DNA of 64,000 nucleotides from NCBI GenBank assembly GCA_022606425.2, contig JAHDVF020001018.1, positions 744,001 to 808,000 on the forward strand, read 5' to 3'. Under the pieces are notes generated by a model that was given only the letters and a program-made list of their open reading frames with translations, searched no databases and was not told the DNA's origin. Shown piece after piece: positions 21,395-32,300 of this stretch (the first letter of the stretch is position 1; the number at the start of each line of letters is the position of its first letter). Both the position numbers and the translations under genes were made by a program. The stretch is from Lepidostoma basale (taxonomy: Eukaryota > Arthropoda > Insecta > Trichoptera > Lepidostomatidae).

Positions 21395-21640
21395 TTTTTG
21401 TAAAATTTTTTTTTTAAATGTTTATTTAGTTGAAATCCGCTAATTTTTATGTGTTTTGACCGGTTTCGGCAGCTCGCTATCATCTTTTGGTAAACGCAGA
21501 AGTATAAGAATATGGCAGCGAGCTGCCGAAACCGGTCGACGACACAAATATTACTGGATTTTAATTAAATATACATTTAAAAAAAAATTGTTTCTTCTAT
21601 TTTTATTTTCTATATTTACAATGTGGAATTTCAAATAACA
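21395..21640. mobile_element. Type H palindromic element
   Basis: Inverted arms meet near 21500: 'gaccggtttcggcagctcgc' (21459) against 'gcgagctgccgaaaccggtc' (21519). Stem II GGCAG/CTGCC is perfect in the right arm (21514-21518, 21523-21527), but the core there reads AAGAATAT. The left arm core reads AAGATGAT with a shortened stem II. Both motifs are probably dead. Confidence 0.6.
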
Positions 21641-21894
21641 AAATATGTATATTTTTAAATATGCTATGACATTTGATTACATTCAATAATAGCATTCAAA
21701 ATATATTACCATTTATTCAAAGTATATTATTATTATTATCCATTATTGCAAATATTTTTGAGAACCTACTGAAAACTGTTCTTCATTGTGATATAATAAA
21801 TGACTTAAATAAAATATATATTGGTCATTTGACTTTGTCACTAATAAAGACCATACTAAATTTAACCCCCTAGAAAATGATCATGGTAAGAGAT

Positions 21895-22012
21895 CAACAT
21901 TTTAATTTTCCACGTACGTGCATGGCACTATGTATGATTATTAGGAATCCAAGAGAGGTATGTCGGTATAGAAAAGTATGCCGGTTCATTCACTCGGTCT
22001 AATCTTTCGGTT
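21895..22012 (+). pseudogene. Family a 3' fragment, strongly decayed
   Basis: 'cgtgcatggcactatgtatg' and 'agagaggtatgtcggtatag' correspond to the RACM-RCMN-EE-REVC segment; tail lost. Confidence 0.55.
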
Positions 22013-22160
22013 ATTATTTCTTCTTATAACGATAATACTTATAACAGCAGATTTATAATCTCGTGAATATGGCTTAAACTCTTATCAAAAAGCGCGGCAG
22101 GTTTAGATGAGGTTATATTGGGTAAGGTGAGCTTACATTTCTGCCTCTTGCGATTTAATA

Positions 22161-23005
22161 TTGGGTGTATCGGAAAGTTCGGTACGCTTTTTTGTACAAA
22201 AATCGCATTTATTTTAAAGGTAAAATAAATAAAAACACACCAATCAAAATATTGTCCATCGTTAGCCACTACTTTTTCTGGTAATAGATGAAACCATCGT
22301 CGAAAAAACGCCTCGTCTTTTGAGGTAATCCAGGTATCGACAAAATTCTTGACATCTGCATATGAATGGAAGTGCTGCTCTTCATGGATCTGAACAAGTG
22401 GTAGTCCGATGGTGCACGTCTGGTGAATAAGGCGGGTGCGGTATAATCTCCCAATCCACATTTTGTATACAGTTTTTGACCGCGATTGCGATGTGAGGTC
22501 GAGCGTTGTTGTGTTAGAAGATCAGCATGCTGTACCTGTTGTCCCATTCCGGTAATTTTTTAGCCAGTGCCTGCTTTAATCGCAGTAGTTGTTGTCGGTA
22601 GACTTTCCCCGAGATCGTTTAATCCGGTTTGAGGAGTTCATTTTTCGGTCAAACTTTTTCGGTTTTCCAGGGCGATCAGCTCTGAAGCGTCTATACCATT
22701 ATCTGCATGGTTTATTCGATGAGGAATGATCGCCATAAACTTCCACAAGCATTTTATGCACCTCAGCTGCACTCTTTTTCCAATTAAAACAGAACAGTAG
22801 AACTTCCCGTGTTTCTTATTTACCACGAAAGTCGACATTTTAAGGTCGATAAAACAAATATTGTTGTAAGAATGACAAACATTTTCGAACCGAGCTTAAT
22901 TGACAGGTGCTCAGGCTTGCTAAAAAAAAGGCCCACCAGATTTGAAGACTTGAAACAGCCAGAGTCCTCTGTTGTAAAACGGACCGAACTTTCCGAAACA
23001 CCTAA
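22161..23005 (-). pseudogene. Decayed mariner transposon with internal deletion
   Basis: Terminal inverted repeats 'gggtgtatcggaaagttcgg' (22163) and 'ccgaactttccgaaacacc' (22983-23001) flanked by TA (22159-22160 and 23006-23007). On the minus strand the remains of a mariner transposase can be followed in several frames: VYRQQLLRLKQALAKKLPEWDNRYS (about 22600-22535), a DNARPH-like block about 22505, PSDYHLFRSM (22410-22381), then HSYADVKNFVDTWITSKDEAFFRRWFHLLPEKVVANDGQYFDW to the C-terminus (about 22366-22243). At 845 bp it is too short for a 1.3-kb mariner, so the N-terminal half is largely deleted. No function. Confidence 0.8.
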
Positions 23006-23569
23006 TACAAAAATAACAAAGATGAAAACTTTCGAAAGACATTCATTATTACGGCATTATCTGGCAAAATCTGCATACTTAAGAACTGACTCTCGAATGG
23101 AAAGGGTTTTCTTTAATTTACAATTTAAATTTGTACTTTTTGGAGTATAATAAATGTACGTATATTATTCGTAAATTGAAACATTACAATAAGGAGTGGG
23201 TTTGAGATGGAAATATTTAAACTAAGATGTCCTTAAATTATTCTGAATATTTTAATACATAATTACAATCTCTTCTTATATAATTTAAATCATTTGTTTT
23301 ATTGTGAAATATACAAAAGAATATGTGAATTGAAAACATTATGATTTAAAGTTAAGGCGTTAACACTGTGGAATTCCATTGTGATTTGGAATATAATTAA
23401 TAACACTGTTCAATACACTTTGATTTATTAAATATTTTTACAAATCACAAGCCGTAATTGTTATTTGTTCCATTGATAAGTTTAGTTAATTTTAATTAAT
23501 TTTATGTATACATTTTCAGTAACTTGAAATAAGTACCTTCGACAACTACAAAATTGAATGAGTTTATTT

Positions 23570-23613
23570 TTCTCGACATGTTTCGAAGGCTTACACCTTC
23601 ATCATCAGGAGAA
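23570..23613 (-). ncRNA. Best hammerhead-like motif in the window (K left arm)
   Basis: On the minus strand: stem I TTCTC (23613-23609) with GAGAA (23574-23570), five pairs; core CTGATGA (23608-23602), extra T (23601); stem II GAAGG (23600-23596) with CCTTC (23589-23585) around a 6-nt loop; GAAA (23584-23581); self-complementary CATG (23580-23577); GUC with the scissile C at 23575. All three helices and all core bases of a hammerhead are present. The departures are one additional base between A9 and stem II and a stem III too short to form within one molecule. Confidence 0.65.
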
Positions 23614-23845
23614 CGATATAAACTAATCAAAATTATTATATATTACTTGTGTTAGTTAACTTGGCTAGGGATGTAACAAAAAAACATATCAATGGGTTAA
23701 ATTTTGAAAGGATTTTTAGATGGAAATTTAACCCATTGATATGTCTATCGTTATCTCCGTAGTACTAGCCAAGTTAACTAACACATGTTATGTATAATTT
23801 TAGGTTATTGCACTCAGTTTATAATAATTTCGGTTAGTTTATATC

Positions 23846-23890
23846 GTTTTCCCGATGATAAAAGTGTAAGCTTTCGAAACACGTCGAGAA
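23846..23890 (+). ncRNA. Hammerhead-like motif (K right arm)
   Basis: Core CCGATGA plus T (23852-23859), stem II AAAG/CTTT flanked by an A.C mismatch, GAAA (23876-23879), then CACG-T-C and GAGAA, which can pair with the upstream TTTTC. Slightly decayed sister of the left-arm motif. Confidence 0.5.
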
Positions 23891-23979
23891 AAATAAACTC
23901 AAAAGTGAAAAAAAAAACAGTGTTTTAATTCATAAAAAATTCGTCATTATGGAATTCCAGTGTTAACGCCTTAGGTTAA

Positions 23980-24690
23980 TATAAAATCAAATTAAAAGTT
24001 TATTAATATTATTATATATTAAATAATGCCACACCACCATTTAAGTGCTTCATACGAAAGTAAAAAAATATTATTTGTATTTTTTCCTTTCCCTGTAACG
24101 TTGGTTTTTGTAAAAGTAATGTCAGGTTACGTAAGTTTACGGATTCTTGGAAAAATTTATCCTACAATATAAAGAAAATATTTCCAGTATTTTATATAGG
24201 TAAGAGACGAAGATTTTTCATAGAAGGTATTTTATATAATACTATAGTGCTGATCACGCGATGCGAATATTAATCTTAAGTATTTAGAAACTGTTAGACA
24301 AAAGAACAAGAAAGGGGCAAAGAAAATCTCGGGGATGTATTATTAAAAGATTCATAAAGGCACCTGAAGTATGCGATTCCAGTACGACATCTTGTTCCTT
24401 GAAGAGTATCGGCGGGAGCTATAGGCGAGATTGTGATCTTACATTATTTACATACAAGCGCAGGAAAACAGAGGCCGGGTTTTACGAGCCTAAAGTCAAT
24501 CATTTTCTCCGGGTAACCCAGCGCTCGCTCGCATGTGTCCCGTTTCACGTGCTAGATGTTTACGCTCGTAAATATGTACCTGTTGAAAAAAAAGAAAGTC
24601 GAATGCTTCTAGACCTGCCTAAAAATGTACACTTGATTTACATACATACTTTTGTTTCTAGTTCACTTATTTACTTTTGAACGAACGCAC
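23980..24690. other. Unclassified stretch with a moderately GC-rich patch
   Basis: 24380-24570 is less AT-rich ('taacccagcgctcgctcgca') and includes CACGTG at about 24546. The 93-codon frame 24399-24680 has no recognisable family and no splice context. Possibly intronic regulatory DNA. Confidence 0.3.
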
Positions 24691-24694
24691 TTCT

Positions 24695-25215
24695 TAATGG
24701 TAAACTAACTAACCAACCAGCACGCTGTTTCCCCGAAGGGGTAGACAAAAACAATGAACCGCTATACTTCTATGTCCTAACATACTCTCGAGTTTCCTCT
24801 ACATTCATACATCTTCGATTATTCCGATTTCAAATATAGTAGCTTAGTTTATTTATTATTTGATTAATTTGATCATGCCATGCTTTTGTTGGTCTTTTCA
24901 TTCCATATGTTCAAACCATCATATGGTCTAAACATATGGAATGATGATGGAATCATCTGACATTTCTTCTTTCATTGTTTCGAAGTTTGGTATTTTATCA
25001 CACGAGTATATAGTGTTCCTGCACATTCTTCTCTGTGATCTTATTTTTACCTATTTATCCAACTTTCATCCTTGATCCAAGCTTCACTTTTGTACATAAG
25101 GTGTCTAATTTATATTGTCTTATTTGCCATTTACACACACATCCATGCCGTGCATATTTAAGTTTCTTCTGTATTCGCCACTACTCTGTGTTGCAGATTC
25201 ATTCAACAATGTTTT
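24695..25215 (-). pseudogene. Family a copy, heavily mutated
   Basis: From the (TTAG)n tail complement at 24702 through the RRACM, RPTKAWHDQI, WFEHMEW and SRI-like blocks on the minus strand with many frameshifts. Contains a local inversion near 24905-24945 ('atatggtctaaacatatgga'). Confidence 0.6.
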
Positions 25216-25500
25216 CTCAGAAACCCTTCATAAGGGTTTTGTATGTACAATATAAATATTATATTTTAACAAATATTTATATTGTACAATATATACAAAT
25301 AATTGATGAAGGGCTTCAGTGTTTGAAATATGTTTGTTTTTAAACTTTAATTTTTTAAATAAAGTTCTTGTTGTTTACAAATATTTGTTAAAATATTTAT
25401 GTTGTATATACAAAACACTGATGAAGGATTTCTGTGTCCGAAACATGTTTTTTTGTTTAAATTTTTTAAAGTTCGTGTTGTTTACAAAGTTTAAAAAAAA
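25204..25500 (+). repeat. Cluster of three hammerhead-like arms
   Basis: One minus arm near 25210-25240 and plus arms near 25303-25338 and 25418-25449, each followed by 'tttgtttaaa..ttttttaaa' and a shared 'caaatatttgttaaaatatt' spacer. Looks like a palindrome with one arm duplicated in tandem. Confidence 0.5.
25418..25449 (+). ncRNA. Hammerhead-like motif with intact core
   Basis: Core CTGATGA (25418-25424) plus extra A, stem II GGAT/GTCC (25426-25429, 25436-25439), GAAA (25440-25443), CATG, then UUU (GUU triplet). Confidence 0.5.
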
Positions 25501-25507
25501 TGTTTAG

Positions 25508-25867
25508 AGATTTGAGTGCCTGTGCCGTCCTAGAAAATGTAATGTATTTGTATTTGACTCGATCATCAAGCGGATCAGTCCTTCAGGTAGACATTTAAGT
25601 AAAAATGCAATAAATCGATGTTTTTTATAACTACTTCCACATTTGTCTTCATTTCGAAACTGGTCGCTCTTGTGACAAATGTGGAAGTAGTTATAATAAA
25701 CATCATTTTATTTAATTATTATTTAAAATGAACTTCTATCAATAGATTTCAGTTAAATCATTTGATTGTCTTATAGACATTTAAGTATCAGTGCTCTCCA
25801 AGATATTGTAATGTATTTGTATTTGACTCAATTATCTAGCAGGTCGATCTGTCAGGTAGACATTTCA
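25508..25867 (+). repeat. Direct duplication flanking a shortened E element
   Basis: Blocks 25508-25595 and 25772-25867 share 'atgtaatgtatttgtatttg' and end in 'aggtagacattt'. Between them is a reduced E palindrome (25605-25765): 'aactacttccacatttgtct' against its complement, with 'aaaatgaacttctatcaata' as extension. The motif is cut down to 'cgaaactggtcgc'. Confidence 0.55.
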
Positions 25868-26214
25868 GATTTCCATGGCAAGGATATTCTAAGTTTGAAA
25901 CTAGAAGTACAGACCAAAATACATTAAACAATCTTGTTGTATGTATAAGATATGTTTTCGTGTAGCCTTCCAAAATCGAAGTACAAACGCGGTGAAATAA
26001 AATGTTTGTGTGTTATCGAAATAAGACTACTAGACATTGTTTTTCTTTGTTGACTTTTCTATTTTCCTCCTCAAATAATATTTAGGATGCTGGTTTTTTA
26101 TAAATGATAGAATGATGGAATAAGTTACTAAATTTAGATTTCTGGGGTGGAACTGCTCAGTCAAAATGACCTTGTCAGCGAAATAATGAGACAAGTTAAC
26201 AACGCTTAACCGGT

Positions 26215-26350
26215 ATCAGGTTGTTTCAAAGAGTATTGTCAGATGGTACCAACAACGCAAATGACAGTGGCATGCGCACATGAAGAGGGTGGTTCTCTTC
26301 AAAATCTCACACGTTGTGATGTATCAGATTCTTGTTGGCTACCGTCCCCC
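26215..26350 (+). pseudogene. Non-LTR retrotransposon fragment, family e
   Basis: Reverse-complement match to 60790-60890 ('gctaccgtccccccagaata' against the GGGGGGATGGTAGCC stretch there). Decayed and short. Confidence 0.5.
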
Positions 26351-26434
26351 CAGAATATCACCAAAAATATGTTTTTTTTTAAATGTAACATTTTTTACTG
26401 GTTTCTTGAGATGTCACTTGGGTCTTAAATTTAG

Positions 26435-26676
26435 TAGTTTCCCATTGCTTTCTACATTTGTATACAGCATATAATATAAACCCAAATACTGTATACAACT
26501 TTTAAGTTATTGATTCTCATGACATGTTATGGGTAGGCAATCTATCGTTATTTTATTGTGAAGTGAATTCTACACCATACCGAAGACAGTGTGACATACA
26601 CACTGCCATCGCCAGGAATCAAACCCTGGACATTCGGCATGGCATTCATAGCTCTTGCCGCTCTGCTACGAAGGTC
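26435..26676 (-). repeat. tRNA-derived SINE, subtype B
   Basis: On the minus strand the head 'gaccttcgtagcagagcgg' (26676 leftward) corresponds to an A box, and 'agggtttgattcctggcg' to a B box, followed by the body 'acactgtcttcgg' and 'tgtcatgagaatca'. Its 3' part differs from subtype A and matches the copy at 50435. Confidence 0.65.
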
Positions 26677-26689
26677 GTCTACATGGTGG

Positions 26690-27180
26690 TAAAAAAATGT
26701 ATTTTTTTCTTTGAGTGCCATGTCAGGTTCCCCGACGTCGGCTATCACCCTGGCGTAGGCCTCTCTGTCCTGTGCCAGACGGAACAACTCCCCTAACCCC
26801 CGAACTCCGGTCCATTCCTTGATATTATCGAGCCAGGACATCAGAGGACTTCCCACACCGCGCCTACCTTCGATCTTCCCTTTTATGATGAGGTGAAGCA
26901 GATTGTATTTCTCGTTGCGGAAAATGTGTCCCAAATATGCCATCGTTCTTGACTTCACATCAGACAACAATTCTCTTTCTATTCTGGCTCTATGTAGCAC
27001 CTCATTGTTGGTGACCATATCAGTCCATAAGATCCGCAACATTCTGCAATGAAACTACATTTCAATTGCTTCTATATGATTTATTGTGTTCACTTTCGAG
27101 GGTCCAGGTCGTGTAGTAATATGGACCGAATATAGCACTTGACCTTCCTCTGTCTCAATTTTAAGTTGATGTTGACATTG
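26690..27180 (-). pseudogene. Non-LTR retrotransposon C-terminal region, family c
   Basis: Minus frame 27042-26548 starts MLRILWTDMVTNNEVLHRARIERELLSDVKSRTMAYLGHIFRNEKYNLLHLIIKGKIEGRRGVGSPLMSWLDNIKEWTG (I-W-D-VTN-EVL, YLGHI-R, GKIEG-RG are the usual landmarks) and continues to VIADVGEPDMAL. The C-terminus then reads into the adjoining SINE, so the last 60 residues of that frame are not LINE. 5' part missing. Confidence 0.75.
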
Positions 27181-27414
27181 CAGAAGAATGGTCTCATATT
27201 ATTGAATTGGACCCTCGTAATCTATATTCTGCACCTCACTTCTATTTCGGGATCGACGTTGTCTGTTGATGAAAAAAGTTTGCCTGGGGTAAACCTGTTT
27301 TAAAATTCGACATTTACTACTTTGCTTGGAGGGAATTTTGGCTTTTCCACACCACGCTTGCCATGTGGGTTGGTGTGTAATATTTCCAGCCGTCCCTGAC
27401 ATGGGGAACAGACG

Positions 27415-28195
27415 CTGTTTGTAGCCGCCCTCTGTGTATCAGACGCTACTAAGAGACAGAGTCAGAAACGATACGGTGAGAGAAAAAACAATGGTCACTG
27501 ACATCATCCACCGGGTGGCGACTCTTAAATGGCAATAACCAGGTCACGTAGCCAGAAGCTCAGATGAAGTGGACAAGAAGACTGCTGATTTGGAGACCGT
27601 GGACGGCGAAGAGAAGTGCAGGGCAACCGCAACTACGGTGGAAGGATGATCTAAACCAGTGATTCCCAAAGTAGTCTATATAGACCCCCAGGGGTCCATG
27701 ACAAGTTGCAGAGGGTCTACGATAGTTGCATAAAAAATTGGGGGTCTATGCGATGGTTCAAGTAAATTGAAACCGAATATTGAAAACGCAAAACGAATAT
27801 CTAATCTTCGGCAACCTTTTTTTTATTTAGCTCATTTGGGGAAAATCGGACGATCGAATCCGTTGGCGACCTTTTTTTTTTAGCTCTACAGCGACTTCCG
27901 GCTAGAAGTTAGAGGATTTGGCGGCGACCATATCTATTTTTTTAAGGTTAACGGCAACCCCAGCCAATAGAAATCGGCAGCGCCCATTTTTTTGCCATCA
28001 ATTAGGAAATCAGGGTGTCTACACGAATTAGAAAAATTCTGCAAGGGGTCTACGGGATAAAAAAGTTTGGAAACCTCTGATCTAAACAGACACGTCGGAA
28101 TAACCTGGATGCAGTCTGCACAGGACAGAATGACATGGAAGCAAATGGAGGAGGCCTTTGTCCAGGAGTGGACGGGAATTGGCTGAGGAAGAAGA
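27415..28195 (+). pseudogene. Non-LTR retrotransposon relic, family R, split by a hAT element
   Basis: 27415-27656 and 28080-28195 encode the RLRDRVRNDTV..., LKWQ-AGHVARSSDE, TWRPWTAKRSAGQPQLRWKDDLN / RHVGITWMQSAQDRMTWKQMEEAFVQEWTGIG segments, ending in GAGGAAGAAGAAAAAGA. The minus copy at 31192 shows the uninterrupted order. Confidence 0.8.
27657..28079. mobile_element. hAT-type non-autonomous element with 8-bp target duplication
   Basis: Ends 'cagtgattcccaaag' (27657) and 'tttggaaacctctg' (28066-28079) are inverted repeats. atctaaac is duplicated at 27649-27656 and 28080-28087 and is single in the family R copy at 31192. 423 bp, no open frame. Confidence 0.85.
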
Positions 28196-28799
28196 AAAAG
28201 ATGAAGAATCCACTGCCAAGATATTTAAATATTTGTTCTCTTTCTACACTGGCGCCATTTAGAGGACAACTATTAGAGTAAGACTATAGAAAACAAGCGT
28301 ATACATGTAGCTAAGTTTTATTTTTCGAAAAACATACTTAATCACTGCAGTACTTGATTTACACGTATCATAAGCTTCAGTATATTGTATGCCGTCTTGA
28401 ATAAACAATCGCGAGTCGTGTATCTTTCCCTAAGTCTGCCGTAACGCTATTTAACTTAACTAAATACTTTGGTAAACAAAAACTTGCGTAGGAACGTGGG
28501 ATTATATGAACTGAAGCGCCTTTTTAAGGGATTTTTGTTGAATCTGCTAAGTCTGTTAAATATGGAGAAGATTACGGAAACTACAGCGGCGTGAGTTTCT
28601 GAGTTTCTCACGTAATAAAAAAAACGTTTTTCACAATCAACTTACATTAGACAATTTACGTTATAAATAATAACTTGACTCTTCATTCGATATCTCTCTC
28701 CGTTTTTGGATCCTCGATATCTTTAAAGAAGGGTTGGAGCTGGAAACAAAATAAATAGTGCACTCAAAGTCATTACCTCAAATAGAAATATATCTATTG

Positions 28800-28912
28800 A
28801 AGCAAATATGGAGTTCTGAGAGATGGATTGCACAATGGAGTTCTAGTGCCTACCCTTATGTTTGAAAGTGAAGCTTGCAGTTGGCAGAAGAAGGATGAAA
28901 GGATGATAAAAA
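28800..28912 (+). pseudogene. Family a fragment cut by a Jockey-like insertion
   Basis: 'cacaatggagttctagtgcc' through 'ggcagaagaaggatgaaagg' is the start of the LYGSEAW..KKDES segment; it ends abruptly where the Jockey-like frame starts. Confidence 0.65.
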
Positions 28913-29697
28913 TACGATGAAGGATCTTGGGATCATTTATGAGAGTAGGCTGACTTTTCGTGCGCATATCGAGAGGATTTGTGACATTGCACTGAAGATG
29001 TTAGGCTTCATCATTCGGACCGGAAGAGTTTTCAGAAATCCCAATGTGCTCAGAGTCCTATACAACGCGTTGGTTCGGAGCAGACTCGAAAGTGGTTATG
29101 TGATATGGAGTCCTCACGAGGCGAGATATTCCGTTATGCTGGAGAGAGTTCAGAAAAAATTTCTGAGGTATCTCTACATGAGGGAGTATGGTAGTTATCC
29201 GTGGCTCTATCCCACGGCATTTCTTTTAGGAATGCTCGGAACCAATTCTTTACAGCTTCGAAGAGATGGGCATCTCATAACCCATTTCTTTAAATTAATC
29301 AGGGGATATTTCGAGAACTCGGCCGTGCTAGAGGGTGTTGGTCTTTTTGTCCCTGATAGATTTTTCCGACAGCGACAGCACAGATTGTTTTACCGACCGG
29401 GCACCAGAACCAATCTGCCTCTGGTGACACCGGTGGGAAGAGCAATTAGTCTGCTGAACGCGATCTCCTCGGAGATCGACGTCTTTTATATTAGTGAAGG
29501 TACGTTCAGGGGACAAATACTCTTGACTTTAGAAAGTATGTTGTCTTCCTAATGTCTTACCATCTCTAATGCGTTCCTGGTACTTTGTTGTATTTTTATA
29601 ATATTTTTCCTGTACTCAATAGATGCCTTAAACATTTTCCTGTTTGTAATGTCTTTTGAGTTAATAAACTGATTTGATTTGATTTGATTTGATAAAT
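28913..29697 (+). pseudogene. Jockey-like non-LTR retrotransposon, 5'-truncated
   Basis: An open frame of 211 codons (28917-29552) covers the C-terminal third of the reverse transcriptase ORF: DLGIIYESRLTFRAHIERI, LGFIIRT, LYNALVRSRLESGYVIWSPHEAR, ERVQKKFLRYLYMREYGSYP, then a conserved tail with HRLFYRPGTRTNLPLVTPVG and SEIDVF. After the stop there is a 3' UTR of about 110 bp ('ttttgagttaataaactg') and a (TTTGA)n tail at about 29670-29694. The catalytic YADD part is missing, so it is dead even though the frame is open; insertion is relatively young. Confidence 0.8.
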
Positions 29698-29739
29698 GCC
29701 GTAATAATAAATTTACAAATCAAACATCAAATATGGTTT

Positions 29740-30300
29740 TGTTGAAATTTATAGATGGCATATAATTAATAAAATAGCATAGCTTGGGGTACCAATAATT
29801 GATTTAATCACTTTTTTCGAGAAAACCATATTCTTTATTATTGAGATAAATTGTCGGCAGCTGTTTGGTGTCTTGTCTTCTCTCTTTGATACTGATGAGA
29901 GAGTGAGTCTATTTAAATAACGTTTTGTTAACATACTTCCCAAATATACATTCATCCACTTGTTCCAGATTTTCACCATAAACGCTAATGTTGCAGACTG
30001 CCATGCTTTCTTATTTTTCGAAAATAGTTACCTTAGGCTTTTTCACATTCATCATCAGATCATATCGCATGCATACATCATACAAATCATACCTATTAGA
30101 GACCAGGACTTGTAGTTCATGCTCTTTGTATGCAAGTAGGACAGCGTCATCTGCATTCAATATACAGCTTACTGACACTCCGCTCATTTTGGCACCTACA
30201 TCCAACCCTTTCAGCTCTTTCATACACTTTTCCATATATAGATTAAATAACCACGAGAACATAACGCAACCCTGTTTGACACATTTATTTAGTATCTAAC
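29740..30300 (-). pseudogene. Family a reverse-transcriptase region
   Basis: Minus frames 30262-30011 (SWLFNLYMEKCMKELKGLDVGAKMSGVSVSCILNADDAVLLA) and 29979-29749 (SSVSKREDKTPNSCRQFISIIKNMVFSKK) represent the palm region and what follows, out of frame with each other. The YADD box reads NADD, so catalysis would be lost. Confidence 0.7.
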
Positions 30301-30429
30301 CAGGCTGTAAGATCCCTATGAACTAATTTTTATTTTATTTTTAATTTCGTAGTTAAAGTTCATTGTAAATATTGAAAATAAAAAAATGTGCAAAATCTTT
30401 TTAAAATGTGTATTAAGTTAAAATCCACA

Positions 30430-30490
30430 AACATTTATGTCTTCGACCGGTTTCAGCATCAGTAAAATGGGACACCAATAGCCGGGACAC
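30430..30490 (-). repeat. Truncated type H arm
   Basis: On the minus strand 'tactgatgctgaaaccggtc': core CTGATG runs into GAAACCGGTC with stem II deleted. Confidence 0.4.
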
Positions 30491-30709
30491 GAACCAAATA
30501 AATTATTTAAATTTAGAATTACTCGTCCTTTTGAAAGCTTAACTAACATTGAAAATCATCATCATGAACATTAGTCACACCCGTAATTGCTTTTTAATTG
30601 TTTTGAAATTAAAAATAATTTAATTTGCAAAAAAAAAATTAATGGTTCGCAACCCATCACACCGCGTCTCTCGCGGGGGGCGGGGGGGGGAGAGAAGGAT
30701 TGAGTACCG

Positions 30710-30795
30710 CATCGGTTAAAGTGTTGTAGTCCATTCTTTCTGCTTACCCTTTCGGAGACACGGCGTGATGGTTAGTTTAGTTAATTAGTTAATAT
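30710..30795 (+). pseudogene. Family a tail fragment
   Basis: 'tagtccattctttctgctta' (W-SILSAYPF) and 'cggcgtgatggttagtttag' mark the end of family a. Just upstream lies a run of G's (30674-30692). Confidence 0.6.
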
Positions 30796-31191
30796 AATCA
30801 TATTAATATTAATAATATTATTCGAACCTTTTAACAATATTGGATAATATAGAATCGTTAAACTTCAACCCCCCACCATTTGCCCCCCGCCGTGCCGCGG
30901 CCACAAGTCACCGAGCTGGTGTTTTTATCATATGTACTCTTTGTCACATAATACACATTATTATTAAATTTATGTGCTGCGTAGAATATAACCATTTGTT
31001 CAAATATTTACACAAATCATTCAATGTTGCCAGTCTGCAGCGCAATCACGTAAACACAACGAGTAGGCCAGAAGAATATAATCTACAAAACAATAGAAAT
31101 TAATATTTGGAACACTTTTATTTTCAATTTAAAAAAAGAGAACAAAGAAATTCAACTTATTCTTAAATATCTTAAGAATTTATTAGTGATC

Positions 31192-31900
31192 AATGTCTTC
31201 TTCTTCTTCTTTTCCTCAGCCTATTCCCGTCCACTCCTGGACAAAGGCCTCCTCCATTTGCTTCTATGTCATTTTGTCCTGTGCAGACTGCATCCAGGTT
31301 ATTCCGACGTGTCTGTTTAGATCATCCTTCCACCGTAGTTGCGGTCGCCCTGCACTTCTCTTCGCCGTCCACGGTCTCCAAGTCAGCAGTCTTCTTGTCC
31401 ATTTTTCATCTGAGCTTCTGGCTACGTGACCCGCCCATTGCCATTTTAGAGTCGCCACCCAGTGGATGATGTCAGTGACCTTTGTTTTTTTCTCTCACCG
31501 TATCGTTTCTGACTCTGTCTCTTAGGTTTATTCCTAACATGGCTCTTTCCATGGCTCTTTGGGTCACTCGCAGTTTCTCGGCACTTTTTTTGGACAATGT
31601 TAGAGTTTCAAGATCATAAGTACCACCTGGCGGAACGCAGGCTTCATAGACTTTTCGTTTCAGGTTGATCGGTATTTTCCGGTTTTAAAGGATGTAGCTC
31701 AGGTTTCCGAAAGCTGCCCAGCTTAGTCCAATTCTTCTTTTTAGCTCTGCGGCCTAGTTATCTCGGCCCAATCGAATATTGTGTCCCAGGTATATACTCG
31801 TATAATATATTCTTGAACATTCTCAATTCTGTTGCCGTCCACGTTGATTTTTAAGCCTTTCCGTTCCCGTGTCTTAATGTCTTTCTTATTATTAACATTT
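31192..31900 (-). pseudogene. Non-LTR retrotransposon relic, family R (longest copy)
   Basis: Minus strand, in order: KGLKINVDGNRIENVQEY (about 31860-31800), WAAFGNLSYIL..KIPINLKRKVYEACVPPG (31730-31640), TLSKKSAEKLRVTQRAMERAMLGI-LRDRVRN (31600-31510), then an open frame 31458-31264 with LKWQWAGHVARSSDEKWTRRLLTWRPWTAKRSAGRPQLRWKDDLNRHVG. The 3' end is (GAAGAA)n at 31196. Shows the pre-insertion sequence of the copy at 27415. Confidence 0.75.
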
Positions 31901-32164
31901 TGAACAGTTGTTTGATAAATAATAATAGTTAGAATCAAACCACTTCAGTTATTATAAATATTGTTTTTTTTTAAATCGAGATATCTGAGATATGTATAGT
32001 GGTGGTTATCTTCGTGTATATTTTAAATAGATTATTTGATTGCTTGGAAATGTTTGATTGACATTCAAAAAAATACTGTGGGTGCTTAAAAAAATAGAAC
32101 CACTCTAATTATTATTTATTTATTTATGCTGTTAACTAAAATATTTTGGTAGAAATTCATTATA

Positions 32165-32300
32165 AATAAACTGACTAACTAACTAACCATCACGCCGTCT
32201 CCCGGGAGTGGTAGGATCATAATGGACCGCAACAATGTTCTGTCATGACATACTTCTCTCGCTTGCTTACATTCATACATCTTGTCTCCATCTCCACATC
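32165..32300 (-). pseudogene. Family a 3' fragment
   Basis: Starts with the tail complement 'actaactaactaaccatcac' (32169), covers the YHS-SGRR-A end and RCMNV-ASERS, then is lost in a (TCTCCA)n tract. Confidence 0.6.

Larger units (their letters stand above)
23351..23979. mobile_element. Type K palindromic element, full length
   Basis: Ends 'aaggcgttaacactgtgg' (23354) and 'ccagtgttaacgccttagg' (23957) are inverted repeats. Inner inverted copies of 'aacccattgatatg' lie near 23685 and 23735. Each arm has an outward hammerhead-like motif at 23570-23613 (-) and 23846-23890 (+). About 630 bp, no open frame. Confidence 0.75.

Noticed and set aside
25204..25500. CRISPR-like array
   Set aside because: Only three irregular arms of a palindromic element, unequal spacing, eukaryotic context.
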